The notes beneath the pieces are model-generated. The model did no database searches. It was not told the DNA's origin and was given only the letters and a program-made list of their open reading frames with translations. This document shows positions 27,247 through 36,660 of a stretch of 64,000 bases of DNA, piece by piece (positions within the stretch are counted from its first letter, which is position 1; each line of letters begins with the position of its first letter). The position numbers and the translations under genes were made by a program. This DNA is from Actinomyces sp. oral taxon 448 str. F0400 (lineage in GTDB: Bacteria; Actinomycetota; Actinomycetes; Actinomycetales; Actinomycetaceae). The stretch spans positions 2,663,646-2,727,645 of the forward strand of contig NZ_GL985606.1 of the NCBI RefSeq assembly GCF_000220835.1, read 5' to 3'.

Positions 27247-30200
27247 TCAGTTCGCTCTACGGCCGCCTTGCCCCTCACCCGCGTTGGCGTCCGAGTCGGT
27301 TCCGGAGTTCGCGCCCGAGTTGTTGGCCCCGGAGTTCGCGCCCGAGTTGGCGCCCTGGTCCCCCGACGGCGCCGCCGGCTGCTGCTCCTCGGTAGTCGCC
27401 GGCTGCTGCCTATCCGTCGTCGCGGGCGCCTGCCCGGTGGACTGGCCGGTTCCCCGCCCCTGCTGGCCCGAGGTCGCCGGCTGCCTGTTGGTCGTCGCGG
27501 GCGCCTGCCCGTCGGCGCCCGAGCTCCGACCCGGCGTCGAGGGCGAGGACTGGTCCGAACCGGTCGGGCGGTTTCCCGTCCCCGCTCCCGACGTTCCCCC
27601 TCCCGTCGCGCCCGTCTCCCCGGACGAGCACTGGATGTTGTTGTCCGCGTCGTAGGTCGTGGTCAGAACGTCGTCAGGGACGGTCTTATCCGGGGCCTTG
27701 CGGGTGCGGGTGACTTCGATGTCGAAGCCCGGGTTTCCGCCGCTGTACGCCTCGCAGCCGGCGCCCGAGCGCGTGACGGTCTGGATGGGGCGGTTGTTGT
27801 AGCGCCCCGAGTCGGTGATCGACACGTCGTAGTAGTGCGTCGACCAGATGCGGGCGTGGACCTCGCCATCGGAGACCCAGGACTGGATGAGGGCCGCGTA
27901 CGGCGTCGAGTTCGCGAACTTGACGTCCTTCTGACCCGTCCAGATGGTCGCCTCGCGTCCAGCCGGGTACCGGTCGAAGTAGTAGGAGTGCGGGTGGTGC
28001 TCGACGTCGTCCATGCCGGCCTCGAAGCCGACGTTGAACATGGTGGTGCCGATCTGGGACAGACCGCCGCCCAGCGCGTCCACATGCTCGCCGTTGGAGA
28101 CGACGCCGGCGTCGGTGAAGCCGTGATCGTAGTCGACCGGGCCGAGGGCCTCCTCAACGGAGAAGGTCTGCCCGGGCATGACGACCTGGTTGTTCATCTG
28201 CTCGGCGCCGCGGATGAGGTTCTGATCGCGGCCGTACTGCGAGGTGAAGGGCGTGGAGTATTCTCCGACGACCTCGGTGATGCCCCAGTCCGACTCGGGC
28301 ATGTCGATCTCCGGCTCGAGGACGGTCATCGGCAGGGCGACCGTGCGGTCGGCGGGCGTGGATCCGCTGGCGCTCGCGTCGAGGAGCCCGCGGGTCAGGG
28401 CGTCCATATCGATCCCCTCGCCGGAGACGGGCTGGACGAACTGGGGTCTGGCGCTCGCGGCACCGGTCGCAGAGCCGTCGATGGTCCAGCCGGCGTTGAC
28501 CGCCTGAGTCTCGATCCGGCCCATGGAGGCGATGATGGCGTCGTGAAGACCTTGGGAGTCGAGGACGGCGGAGAGCTTGCCATCAGTGGTGTCGATGGTG
28601 GTCAGAGCGGCGATCTGGGCGGGCGTAAGGACGAGCTGCGTGCCGGTAGCGGTCCGCTCGGCATCCGTCCCGGCGGCGGTGATGGTGAGGTCGCCGCAGA
28701 GCAGGGGCGTGAGCACGGAGTCGACGAAAGACCGGGCATCGGCGTCGGTGATGGCTGGCTCGGCGACGCCGTCGGTCAGGGCGATGGTCTGCAGGCCCAG
28801 GGGCCACCTGGTGCTCAAGGTCATCACGGATGCGGCGACATTGAGGCCGGTTCCGGTGGAGCCGGGTGTTACAACGGGGGTCGTGCCATCGAGGGTGACG
28901 ACGGCGTCGGCCGTGCCGACGGCGAGGGTGTCGAGCCGGGAATTGAGCGCGATTGTGAGCTCGTCGGCATCGACGGAGGTGACGGCGTTGACGTCGATGC
29001 CGCGCAGGCGCTGGATGATCGTCACCGGGTTGATGGTGGGGCCGACCAGCTGGTCGACGGTGGCGTCGGCGTCGACGCTCACACCCGAATCGGCGGGCAC
29101 GAGGGTGTCGGTGAGGTCGCCGACGGTGAGGGTCACGGGTTGAGCGAGCATGGTGGCGACCCGGTCGTCCACGGTCTGACGGGCCTCGTCGGGGCTCATA
29201 CCGCCGACGTCGACGCCGGAGACAACCGTCCCGGAAAAGACATGCTGAGTAGTGGCGACGGCGGCGCCGCCCCAAATCAGCACGAGCAGCCCCGCCCCGA
29301 TGACGCAGGCGAGCATGCCGCGGCTCGGATGCCCGTGCACGAGCGCCGTCAGCGCCTCCTTGATCTTCGAGAGAACACCGGCGAGCGCAGGGGCGGTGGG
29401 CTCACCGTCCTCGGAATCGCCCGGGGCGTCATCCGTCGGGCTCACGGCATCGGCGGGCGTCGCAGCGGACATGGCGTCGGCGGCCGACAGCGCGGCGGCC
29501 GGCTCGGCCGGCGTCTGGGCCGACATGGCGTCGGCGGCCGACAGCGCGGCGGCCGGCTCGGCCGGCGTCGCGGCGGACATGGCCGCGAGAGTCTCATCGA
29601 CGGGAGGGGCGATCGCCTCGTCCCGGTCCTCAGAGGCCCCTGCTTCTTCCTCTCCCTCCCCGGGGACCTCCGCCGCCTCGTCGTCCTCGGCGGTCTGGGA
29701 GTCGCGGTCCTCGTCGACGGCCTCGACCGACCCGGACTCGGTCTCCTCGGGCTCGGCCTCCTCCGAGTCCCCAGGCTCAGGCTCGACCGACCCGGACTCC
29801 GCCCCGGGCTCGACCTCGGCCTTCTCAAGCTCGACCTCCTCCGACTCCTCAGCCTCGGACTCGGCCTCCTCCGAGTCCCCAGGCTCAGGCTCGGCCGACC
29901 CGGACTCGGTCTCCTCGGGCTCGGCCTCCTCCGACTCCTCAGCCTCGGACTCGGCCTCCTCCGAGTCCCCAGGCTCAGGCTCGGCCGACCCGGACTCGGT
30001 CTCCTCCGAGTCCTCAGCCTCGGACCCAGGCTCCTCGGGCTCGCATGATCCGGCCTCCTCCCCGCCCTCGACAGCCTCGGGCTCGGAGTCGCGGTCCTCG
30101 TCGACGGCCTCGACCGACCCGGACTCCGCCCCGGGCTCGACCTCGGCCTTCTCAGGCTCGACCTCCTCCGACTCCTCAGCTTCAGGCTCGGTCTCCTCCG

Positions 30201-30582
30201 ACTCCTCAGCTTCAGGCTCGGCCGACCCAGGCTCGGCCTCCTCCGAGCCCTCAGCCGAGCTCGCGGCGCGCTCATCGACGTCGGCCGACCCCTCCCCCGT
30301 CGGGCTCTTCTCCTCGGGCGCCTCCGGCCCCCCGACGTCACCGACGGTCGCGGGAGCGGATCCCTCGTCCTCTTCCACCTCGTCGACCTGAGAGTGCGAG
30401 GGTCCCGCGTCGTCGTCATCAGCGGGATACGACTCCGCCGCGATATCCGGCGTCTCAGCGCTGAATCGGGTGATGTCCTGGGGTGGAAGGACGCGAGTAC
30501 CGGTCATCCGAGGGGTGTTCACGGCTTCCTCGTCGTGGCGGGCGCCGTCGGAGGCGGGGAGGTCGTCAGTCATAGTTGCCAT
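27247..30582 (-). CDS. VanW-domain membrane protein with long acidic repeat region
   Basis: 1111 residues. Residues 1-360 are highly acidic, with Glu/Ser/Pro repeats; one helix follows at about 395-420 (LACVIGAGLLVLIWGGAAVA). Then come a repeated PG_binding_4-like region (VSGVDVGGMSPDEARQTVDD) and the VanW core (PGQTFSVEEALGPVDYDHGF, GGGLSQIGTTMFNVGFEAG, EHHPHSYYFDRYPAGREATI). The C-terminal ~130 residues are Gly/Ser/Thr/Gln-rich. The layout suggests a cytoplasmic acidic arm and an extracellular cell-wall domain. VanW function is not established. Starts at ATG 30582, 6 nt after the typA stop, so likely coupled. Confidence 0.88.
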   Translation of the reverse strand: MATMTDDLPASDGARHDEEAVNTPRMTGTRVLPPQDITRFSAETPDIAAESYPADDDDAGPSHSQVDEVEEDEGSAPATVGDVGGPEAPEEKSPTGEGSADVDERAASSAEGSEEAEPGSAEPEAEESEETEPEAEESEEVEPEKAEVEPGAESGSVEAVDEDRDSEPEAVEGGEEAGSCEPEEPGSEAEDSEETESGSAEPEPGDSEEAESEAEESEEAEPEETESGSAEPEPGDSEEAESEAEESEEVELEKAEVEPGAESGSVEPEPGDSEEAEPEETESGSVEAVDEDRDSQTAEDDEAAEVPGEGEEEAGASEDRDEAIAPPVDETLAAMSAATPAEPAAALSAADAMSAQTPAEPAAALSAADAMSAATPADAVSPTDDAPGDSEDGEPTAPALAGVLSKIKEALTALVHGHPSRGMLACVIGAGLLVLIWGGAAVATTQHVFSGTVVSGVDVGGMSPDEARQTVDDRVATMLAQPVTLTVGDLTDTLVPADSGVSVDADATVDQLVGPTINPVTIIQRLRGIDVNAVTSVDADELTIALNSRLDTLAVGTADAVVTLDGTTPVVTPGSTGTGLNVAASVMTLSTRWPLGLQTIALTDGVAEPAITDADARSFVDSVLTPLLCGDLTITAAGTDAERTATGTQLVLTPAQIAALTTIDTTDGKLSAVLDSQGLHDAIIASMGRIETQAVNAGWTIDGSATGAASARPQFVQPVSGEGIDMDALTRGLLDASASGSTPADRTVALPMTVLEPEIDMPESDWGITEVVGEYSTPFTSQYGRDQNLIRGAEQMNNQVVMPGQTFSVEEALGPVDYDHGFTDAGVVSNGEHVDALGGGLSQIGTTMFNVGFEAGMDDVEHHPHSYYFDRYPAGREATIWTGQKDVKFANSTPYAALIQSWVSDGEVHARIWSTHYYDVSITDSGRYNNRPIQTVTRSGAGCEAYSGGNPGFDIEVTRTRKAPDKTVPDDVLTTTYDADNNIQCSSGETGATGGGTSGAGTGNRPTGSDQSSPSTPGRSSGADGQAPATTNRQPATSGQQGRGTGQSTGQAPATTDRQQPATTEEQQPAAPSGDQGANSGANSGANNSGANSGTDSDANAGEGQGGRRAN
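29468..29580 (-). repeat. 54-bp tandem repeat in the VanW-domain gene
   Basis: Two full copies and part of a third encode an 18-residue Ala-rich unit (TPAEPAAALSAADAMSA). Period is measured from GACATGG at 29468 to the next at 29522. Confidence 0.8.
29835..30005 (-). repeat. 90-bp tandem repeat in the acidic region
   Basis: Copy 1 starts at 29835 and copy 2 at 29925; they are nearly identical over at least 80 bp and encode about 30 residues (core AEPEPGDSEEAESEAEESEE). Further shorter, degenerate copies extend from 29740 to 30240. Confidence 0.85.
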
Positions 30583-30588
30583 TCTTAC

Positions 30589-32511
30589 TCAGGCGTCAGC
30601 GCGACGACGCCGGGCCGCATCCTTGAAACGCTCCTGGGAGTCGAGGATGACCTTGCGGATGCGCACGGCGTCCGGAGTGACCTCGACGCACTCATCGTCG
30701 GAGGCGAACTCCAGGGCCTCCTCCAGGGTCAGCCTGCGCGGCGGCACAAGGCCTTCGAAGGAGTCCGCCGTGGAGGACCGCATATTGGTCTGCTGCTTCT
30801 CGCGCACCACATTGACGTCCATGTCCTCATGACGGGGATTCTCCCCCACGACCTGGCCCTCATAAGTCTCCTGGCCGGGCTCGACGAAGAACGTACCGCG
30901 GTCCTGAAGGCGGATCAGCGCGTAGGCGGTGACCGCGCCGGGGCGATCGGACACGAGTGATCCGGTGGTGCGGGAGGCGATGCGCCCGGCCCACGGCTCA
31001 TAGCCCTCGGCGATGGACGAGGCGATACCGGTTCCGCGGGTCTCGGTGAGGAACTGGGTGCGGAAGCCGATGAGGCCGCGCGCCGGCACGAGGAACTCCA
31101 TGCGGATCCACCCGGTGCCGTGGTTGGTCATGGTCTCCATGCGCCCCTTGCGGGCGGCCATGAGCTGGGTGACGGCGCCCAGGTGCTCCTCGGGGACATC
31201 GATGGTCATGCGCTCGACCGGCTCGTGCCGCTCGCCGTCGATCATCCTAGTGACGACCTGCGGCTTGCCGACGGTCAGCTCGAAGCCCTCACGGCGCATC
31301 TGCTCGACCAGGATCGCCAGCGCGAGCTCGCCGCGTCCCTGAACCTCCCAGGCGTCGGGGCGGCCCGTGGGCAGCACGCGCAGGGAGACGTTGCCGACCA
31401 GTTCGCGATCAAGACGGTCCTTGACCTGACGGGCGGTGACCTTGGCGCCCTTGGCGCGTCCGGCCATCGGAGAGGTGTTGATGCCGATGGTCATGGAGAT
31501 GGCCGGGTCGTCCACCGTGATGAGCGGCAGCGGGCGCGGGTCGTCGGGGTCGACGAGCGATTCGCCAATGGTGATGTCATCGATGCCGGCGACGGCGACG
31601 ATGTCGCCCGCACGGGCCTCCTCGGCGGGCCTGCGGTCCAGCCCCTCGGTGACGAGCAGCTCGGAGACCCGCGCCTGAGCGAGGGTCCCGTCGTGACGGG
31701 CCCGGGCCACCATCTGCCCCTTGCGCAGAGTGCCGTTGTGGATGCGCAGCAGCGCCAGGCGACCGAGGAAGGGCGAGGCGTCCAGATTGGTCACGTGCGC
31801 CTGCAAGGGCGCACTCCCGTCATAGGACGGTCCGGGTATGCGCTCGATAATGGTGCGGAACAGCGGCTCGAGATCCTCATTGGCCGGCAGCTCGCCGTCG
31901 GCGGGCCTGACGGTATCGGCGCGGCGGGCCTTGGCCGAGGCGTAGATGATCGGCAGGTCCAGGACGGCATCCAGGTCGATGTCGGGGTGCTCGTCGGCCA
32001 GGTCGGAGGCGAGCGACAGCAGCAGGTCGGTGGACTCCGAGACGACCTCATCGAGCCGGGAGTCGGGGCGGTCCACCTTGTTGACCACGAGGATGACCGG
32101 CAGGTTCGCGGCCAGCGCCTTGCGCAGGACGAAACGGGTCTGCGGGAGCGGCCCTTCAGAGGCGTCCACGAGCAGGACGACGCCGTCGACCATGGACAGC
32201 CCCCGCTCGACCTCGCCGCCGAAATCCGCGTGGCCGGGGGTATCGATGACGTTGATGGTGATGCCCTCGGGGAGCCCGGCGTCGACGGCGGCCGGCCCGG
32301 CGTAGTGGACGGCCGTGTTCTTGGCGAGAATGGTGATGCCCTTCTCCCGCTCGAGCTCACCGGTGTCCATGACGCGTTCGGCCGTGTTCTCCTGCGTCGC
32401 GCGGGCGCCGAAAGCGCCCGCCTCCCAGAGCATCGCATCGACGAGGGTGGTCTTGCCGTGGTCGACGTGGGCGACAATAGCGACGTTGCGCAGGTCCTGG
32501 CGCACGGTCAT
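30589..32511 (-). CDS. typA: Translational GTPase TypA/BipA
   Basis: 640 residues. GTP-binding motifs: G1 [16 protein letters not shown]2 region [12 protein letters not shown]3 [14 protein letters not shown]4 NKVDRPD. The domains III-V and C-terminal part ([40 protein letters not shown]) are those of TypA, a ribosome-associated EF-G-like GTPase involved in stress and 50S assembly. ATG 32511 has a purine-rich GGAAGAAGAG upstream. The next gene follows after 6 nt. Confidence 0.95.
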   Translation of the reverse strand: MTVRQDLRNVAIVAHVDHGKTTLVDAMLWEAGAFGARATQENTAERVMDTGELEREKGITILAKNTAVHYAGPAAVDAGLPEGITINVIDTPGHADFGGEVERGLSMVDGVVLLVDASEGPLPQTRFVLRKALAANLPVILVVNKVDRPDSRLDEVVSESTDLLLSLASDLADEHPDIDLDAVLDLPIIYASAKARRADTVRPADGELPANEDLEPLFRTIIERIPGPSYDGSAPLQAHVTNLDASPFLGRLALLRIHNGTLRKGQMVARARHDGTLAQARVSELLVTEGLDRRPAEEARAGDIVAVAGIDDITIGESLVDPDDPRPLPLITVDDPAISMTIGINTSPMAGRAKGAKVTARQVKDRLDRELVGNVSLRVLPTGRPDAWEVQGRGELALAILVEQMRREGFELTVGKPQVVTRMIDGERHEPVERMTIDVPEEHLGAVTQLMAARKGRMETMTNHGTGWIRMEFLVPARGLIGFRTQFLTETRGTGIASSIAEGYEPWAGRIASRTTGSLVSDRPGAVTAYALIRLQDRGTFFVEPGQETYEGQVVGENPRHEDMDVNVVREKQQTNMRSSTADSFEGLVPPRRLTLEEALEFASDDECVEVTPDAVRIRKVILDSQERFKDAARRRRADA

Positions 32512-32693
32512 ATGAGGCTCTTCTTCCGTCTGAGGAGCGCCGGATCACGGTGAGGCATGAGCCCCACCACCGGCACGCAAGTGGGCAGGGTAGCTGTCCC
32601 GACTCGGCACTCACCATGACGGGGATGACACGAAGGCTGTGCGCCCGCTCACGTGCAGCCGGCGACGACGTCGGCGGCCGCACATCGCAGGGG

Positions 32694-32722
32694 TTGATGA
32701 CGAGCGCCACAACCGATAGCAT
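32694..32722 (+). promoter_or_regulatory. Promoter of the DUF6571-like gene array
   Basis: TTGATG (32694-32699), a 17-bp spacer, then TAGCAT (32717-32722). This is the best sigma-70-type promoter before the 72-aa gene and predicts a leader of about 85 nt. Dyads (GCATGATCACTATCATAC, CAGGAGTCCTGG) lie just downstream and could be regulatory. Confidence 0.5.
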
Positions 32723-32814
32723 GATCACTATCATACAGGAGTCCTGGCGAGGCGCTTCACCAATAGCGACTACCTAGTTAACCATTGACGCTCATCCCCC
32801 TGAGGAGACTCCCG

Positions 32815-33033
32815 ATGACGGCTGGTGCAATCACGTACGGCTACGCCAGTGAGGAGCGGCTGGAGAGGCGTAAGCTTCAGGAGACCCTGAATATCAAGGA
32901 GAATCAGATCTCCTCAGATCTCAGTTCGATCGACGATCTGACAACCGCCGAGGATTCCCAGAAGGAAGACCCCGGAATAGACGCGGAACCCGATACCCCT
33001 GAATACGATTGGAAGGATGAGAGTCAATGGTGA
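32815..33033 (+). CDS. 72-aa charged protein, unknown function
   Basis: A short hydrophilic protein: a Tyr/Gly N-terminus (AGAITYGYASEE), a helical charged middle (RLERRKLQETLNIKENQISS) and a very acidic tail (EDPGIDAEPDTPEYDW) ending in Trp. No signal or membrane segment. ATG 32815 is chosen because GAGGAGA lies 6 nt upstream; 32785 has no such site. It is the first gene of the array, 58 bp before the 722-aa protein, and its base composition is lower in GC than most of the window. It may be a partner or chaperone of that protein (inference). Confidence 0.65.
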   Translation: MTAGAITYGYASEERLERRKLQETLNIKENQISSDLSSIDDLTTAEDSQKEDPGIDAEPDTPEYDWKDESQW

Positions 33034-33091
33034 TTCCTGTGGCGTTATCGGTTCATAACAGATACGATGAGATGTTCGGGAGGAATCGGTC

Positions 33092-35260
33092 ATGACGTTC
33101 ATTAAGCTCGATCCCAACCTCATGCAGGGGCTGATCAAGAATCTGGAGAGCTACGCCGATGAAGCCGAGAGGGCTCGCAGTGATATCCAATCCTCCAGTG
33201 TGAACAACTCCCATCCGGTGCCCGAGGTCGATGACGCCACCTACCTCCCGGCCATTTTCACGGTGACGTCAGCGGACGCTCCCACGAGCAGGATGATGGA
33301 CACGCTTAACAGCATGAGCATCAACTCCAATACCGGCAGCAGCTACAACACCACGATGGGGGCGACCATCAACGCCCTGGGAGAGGTCATCGACGGCCTG
33401 CAGGAACGCCTCCAGGTGATCATCGATCTCAACACCGACGGGATCAGCACCACCAGCTCCGACGGCGTGCCGGGCTACTACCTGCCCGACGGCACCGCCG
33501 ACACCGTCGAGAACGTCAAGTCCTACAACACCGAGGCCGTCGCCACCGCCCGAGCCGACGCCGACGCCCTGACCCAGGCGGCCGCCTCCAGAAACGGCAC
33601 GGCCAACGACGGCCGCACCGTTGACGAGATCCTTGATAGCCTGACCATCAATCAGGACAACCCCGTCTACGGGGCCGCCGTCGTCACCGAGGCCGGCGGT
33701 GCCCAAGCCTATCTCGACCTGCTCTACAGTGTCAACGATTACTATGAGAACGATTACAAGGGTAAATGCCCTGAGGATCATTTTCAGGTCGCCAGTCAGG
33801 TATTGGGGTATGTGCTGGCCGCGGCCTCTCAATGGGAGGGCGAGACCCTCGTCGATGACCTCTACGAGACGATCGACAGCCAGAACGGGGCTCCGGGGAA
33901 CATGGCCGCGATCAACATGCTGCTGTCCGCGCCGGCGGCTCACTACGGCACTGATTTCCTCACCAATTTGGCCGATAAGCTCGAGGACCGCGACCCGGAC
34001 GCGCTCGTGCCTGCCTACCAGGTGTTCGCCAACAACAAGACCAGCACGTCCGATCCCATGGACGGTGTGCTCACCGCCATGGGCAACAACCCTGAGGCCG
34101 CCCTGGAGTACTTGACGCCGGAGGGGGGCGGGAGCATCGACGAGAACGGGGTCTGGGTTCCCGGTCAGACCACCGTCGATCGGTGGACCATGCTGACCTC
34201 CCGCGACTGGGGCGAGGACGCCTCCGGCCTGGATGCCCTGACTGCGGTGACGGGTGCGGCCTCCTCATTCCGCAACCGGGCTCCCAGCGAGACCGACCCT
34301 GATGTGCCAGCGACCGCGGACGCACGGGCCACCTACGCCTGCGGCCGAGCGATGAGCTACTTCGGCGGCGAGGGGTTCACCAAGAAAGACTTCACCGACA
34401 CCATGAAACGCAACCTAGCAGTAGTAGTAGCCAACAGCTCCGAAGACGTCTCCACCGCAGCTATAAACGGGGCGCTGGGAACGGGCGCTACCTCGTCTGG
34501 GCTTGCAGCAACAGACATTTCCAGTCTTATTTATCGTTTCGGGGATAATCAGGATGCTATGACCACGCTCGCCACGGGCCTGGGCCAGTACCACCACAAC
34601 AAGATGGAGGAGACCATGAACTATCCCGGCGCGAACGAGGATGATCTGAGGGACGAGTATCACCAGGCGTCGGCGTCTTCGTCCTATCTCCAGAATCTGT
34701 CGGAGCTCCGCTTCGCCGATGATAAGAAGCAGGACTCCGAGGAGCAGAAAACGACAGTCGACACGAGCCTGTCCGTCCTCAACGCGGTTGGTGCGGCCGG
34801 TCTCACGGCCCTGACGGACGGGGCCGCGGCCCCCGCGCTCGCCTTCACTACGGGCTCGACCATTGCCAAGCCCCTGATCTCCAGCCAGGTCACCGACGCC
34901 CTGGGCACGCCCACCGATCGCCCCGCCGACAGCGATCCTTACACGGACCTAAAAGCCCAGTCCTACGCCGATGGCCTCAACTACGGCCTGTTCAGCACGG
35001 ACAGCGACAAGGGCAGGCAGAGAGCCATTGACACGGCGAAGGACCATGACTGGTACCACGAAGACGAAAACGGCAACCCCGCCATCGACACCACCGCCCT
35101 GACCGGCGACCAAGCCTTGGACGCAGTGGCCTGGAGGAAGAATCAGGTGACCAATTCGGATGACAAAGGCGTGCTCAACGACCTCGAGGAGAGCATCACA
35201 TCGGGGGATACCGACGGGGAGAAGAGCGCGAAGAGCAACAACGGGCCCCGCAGGAAATAA
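33092..35260 (+). CDS. DUF6571-like protein, full-length member of the array
   Basis: 722 residues, no signal peptide. The N-terminus (FIKLDPNLMQGLIKNLESYA, then DEAERARSDI) is a helical start like those of WXG100/ESX-linked actinobacterial proteins. From residue ~322 (DPMDGVLTAMGNNPEAALEY) it matches my memory of the DUF6571 family, with TVDRWTMLTSRDWGEDASGL and a Cys in ATYACGRAMSYFGG. This C-terminal ~400 residues is repeated in the genes that follow. The end is basic (SNNGPRRK). Good ribosome site GGGAGG. A T7SS-exported or cytoplasmic effector is possible; no enzymatic motif is recognised. Confidence 0.85.
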   Translation: MTFIKLDPNLMQGLIKNLESYADEAERARSDIQSSSVNNSHPVPEVDDATYLPAIFTVTSADAPTSRMMDTLNSMSINSNTGSSYNTTMGATINALGEVIDGLQERLQVIIDLNTDGISTTSSDGVPGYYLPDGTADTVENVKSYNTEAVATARADADALTQAAASRNGTANDGRTVDEILDSLTINQDNPVYGAAVVTEAGGAQAYLDLLYSVNDYYENDYKGKCPEDHFQVASQVLGYVLAAASQWEGETLVDDLYETIDSQNGAPGNMAAINMLLSAPAAHYGTDFLTNLADKLEDRDPDALVPAYQVFANNKTSTSDPMDGVLTAMGNNPEAALEYLTPEGGGSIDENGVWVPGQTTVDRWTMLTSRDWGEDASGLDALTAVTGAASSFRNRAPSETDPDVPATADARATYACGRAMSYFGGEGFTKKDFTDTMKRNLAVVVANSSEDVSTAAINGALGTGATSSGLAATDISSLIYRFGDNQDAMTTLATGLGQYHHNKMEETMNYPGANEDDLRDEYHQASASSSYLQNLSELRFADDKKQDSEEQKTTVDTSLSVLNAVGAAGLTALTDGAAAPALAFTTGSTIAKPLISSQVTDALGTPTDRPADSDPYTDLKAQSYADGLNYGLFSTDSDKGRQRAIDTAKDHDWYHEDENGNPAIDTTALTGDQALDAVAWRKNQVTNSDDKGVLNDLEESITSGDTDGEKSAKSNNGPRRK

Positions 35261-35303
35261 CCCCGCACAGCTGACACAGACGAAGGAAGAGAGCGTCGTG
35301 ATG
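35221..35303 (+). repeat. Junction repeat copy 1
   Basis: A direct repeat covering the last codons of one array gene, the intergenic gap and the start of the next (GGGCCCCGCAGGAAATAA, then ACACAGACGAAGGAAGAGAG and ATGCGCCGA). This copy is identical to 36578-36660 across the gap. Confidence 0.9.
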
Positions 35304-36617
35304 CGCCGAAGGGCCCGGCCGGCTGCAAAGCCACTGACACTAGCAGCGGCATGCCTAGCCCTGGTGGTGGGACTAGTGGGCCTAGGGTTCGGTCTGATCA
35401 GCCGAATGAACGGTTCTGCCTCTGATTCCGTGGACGAGGCACTGACCGCCATAGGAGACGATCCCCAAGCCGCCCTGGAATACCTGGCACCGGAGGAGGA
35501 CGGAAACGTGGACGAGGACGGGACCTGGGTTCCCGGACAGACCACCACCGATCGGTGGACCATGCTCACCTCCCGCAACTGGCACAAGCACACCCCCGGC
35601 CTGGATGCCCTGACCGCAGTGACGGGCGCGGCCTCCTCATTCCGCAACCGGGCTCCCAGCGAGACCGACCCTGATGTGCCGACGACCGCGGACGCACGGG
35701 CCACCTACGCCTGCGGCCGAGCGATGAGCTACTTCGGCGGCGAGGGATTCACCAAGAAAGACTTCACCGACACCATGAAACGCAACCTAGCAGTAGTGGC
35801 GGCCAACAGCTCCCAGGACGTCGCCACCGTAGCCGGGAATGGGGCGCCGGGGAGGGGCGCTACCTCGGCTGGACTTGCAGCAACAGACATTTCCACTCTT
35901 ATTTACCGTTTCGGGGATAATCAGGATGCTATGACCACGCTCGCCACAGGCCTGGGCCAGTACCACCACAACAAGCTGAAGGAGACCATGAACTATCCCG
36001 GCGCGAACGAGAATGATCTGGGGGACGGGTATCAGCAGGTGGCGGCGTCTTCGTCCTATCTCCAGACCCTGTCGGAGTTCCGCTTCGCCGATGATAAGAA
36101 GAAAGACTCCGAGGAGCAGAAAACGACAGTCGACACGAGCCTGTCCGTCCTCAACGCGGTTAGTGCGGCCGGTCTCACGGCCCTGACGGACGAGGCCGCG
36201 GCCCCCGCGCTCGCTTTCACCACGGGCTCGACCATTGCCAAGCCCCTGATCTCCAGCCAGGTCACCGACGCCCTGGGCACCTCCACCGGCGATCCTTACA
36301 CGGACCTAAAAGCCCAGTCCTACGCGGCCGGTCTCAACTACGGCCTGTTCAGCACGGACAGCGACAAGGGCAGGCAGAGAGCCATTGACACGGCGAAGGA
36401 CCATGACTGGTACCACGAAGACGAAAACGGCAACCCCGCCATCGACACCACCGCCCTGACCGGCGACCAAGCCTCGGACGCGATGACCTGGAGGAAGAAT
36501 CAGGTGACCAATTCGGATGACAAAGGCGTGCTCAACGACCTCGAGGAAAGCATCACAACGGGGAAAACCGACGGGGAGAAGAGCGCGAAGAGCAACAACG
36601 GGCCCCGCAGGAAATAA
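35301..36617 (+). CDS. Array member B: signal-anchor plus DUF6571-like C-terminal region
   Basis: 438 residues. The N-terminal RRRARPAAKP is followed by a hydrophobic helix (LTLAAACLALVVGLVGLGFG), then ~395 residues very like residues 322-722 of the 722-aa protein. The position of the lipobox Cys in the sister copies is Phe here (GLGFGLIS), so it should be a membrane-anchored rather than lipidated protein. ATG 35301 has GGAAGAGAG upstream; a GTG directly before it is possible. It keeps the same C-terminus and the same junction to the next gene. Confidence 0.8.
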   Translation: MRRRARPAAKPLTLAAACLALVVGLVGLGFGLISRMNGSASDSVDEALTAIGDDPQAALEYLAPEEDGNVDEDGTWVPGQTTTDRWTMLTSRNWHKHTPGLDALTAVTGAASSFRNRAPSETDPDVPTTADARATYACGRAMSYFGGEGFTKKDFTDTMKRNLAVVAANSSQDVATVAGNGAPGRGATSAGLAATDISTLIYRFGDNQDAMTTLATGLGQYHHNKLKETMNYPGANENDLGDGYQQVAASSSYLQTLSEFRFADDKKKDSEEQKTTVDTSLSVLNAVSAAGLTALTDEAAAPALAFTTGSTIAKPLISSQVTDALGTSTGDPYTDLKAQSYAAGLNYGLFSTDSDKGRQRAIDTAKDHDWYHEDENGNPAIDTTALTGDQASDAMTWRKNQVTNSDDKGVLNDLEESITTGKTDGEKSAKSNNGPRRK

Positions 36618-36660
36618 CCCCGCACAGCTGACACAGACGAAGGAAGAGAGCGTCGTGATG
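36578..36660 (+). repeat. Junction repeat copy 2
   Basis: Same element as 35221-35303, between array members B and C. Confidence 0.9.

Noticed and set aside
29835-30005. Regular repeats that might suggest a CRISPR array
   Set aside because: The 90-bp units are tandem without unique spacers and are in frame within a protein gene.
27007-30048. A 1013-codon open frame on the + strand
   Set aside because: It is antisense to the VanW-domain gene and arises from the GC-rich acidic codons; its translation is Arg/Gly/Leu repeats without domains.
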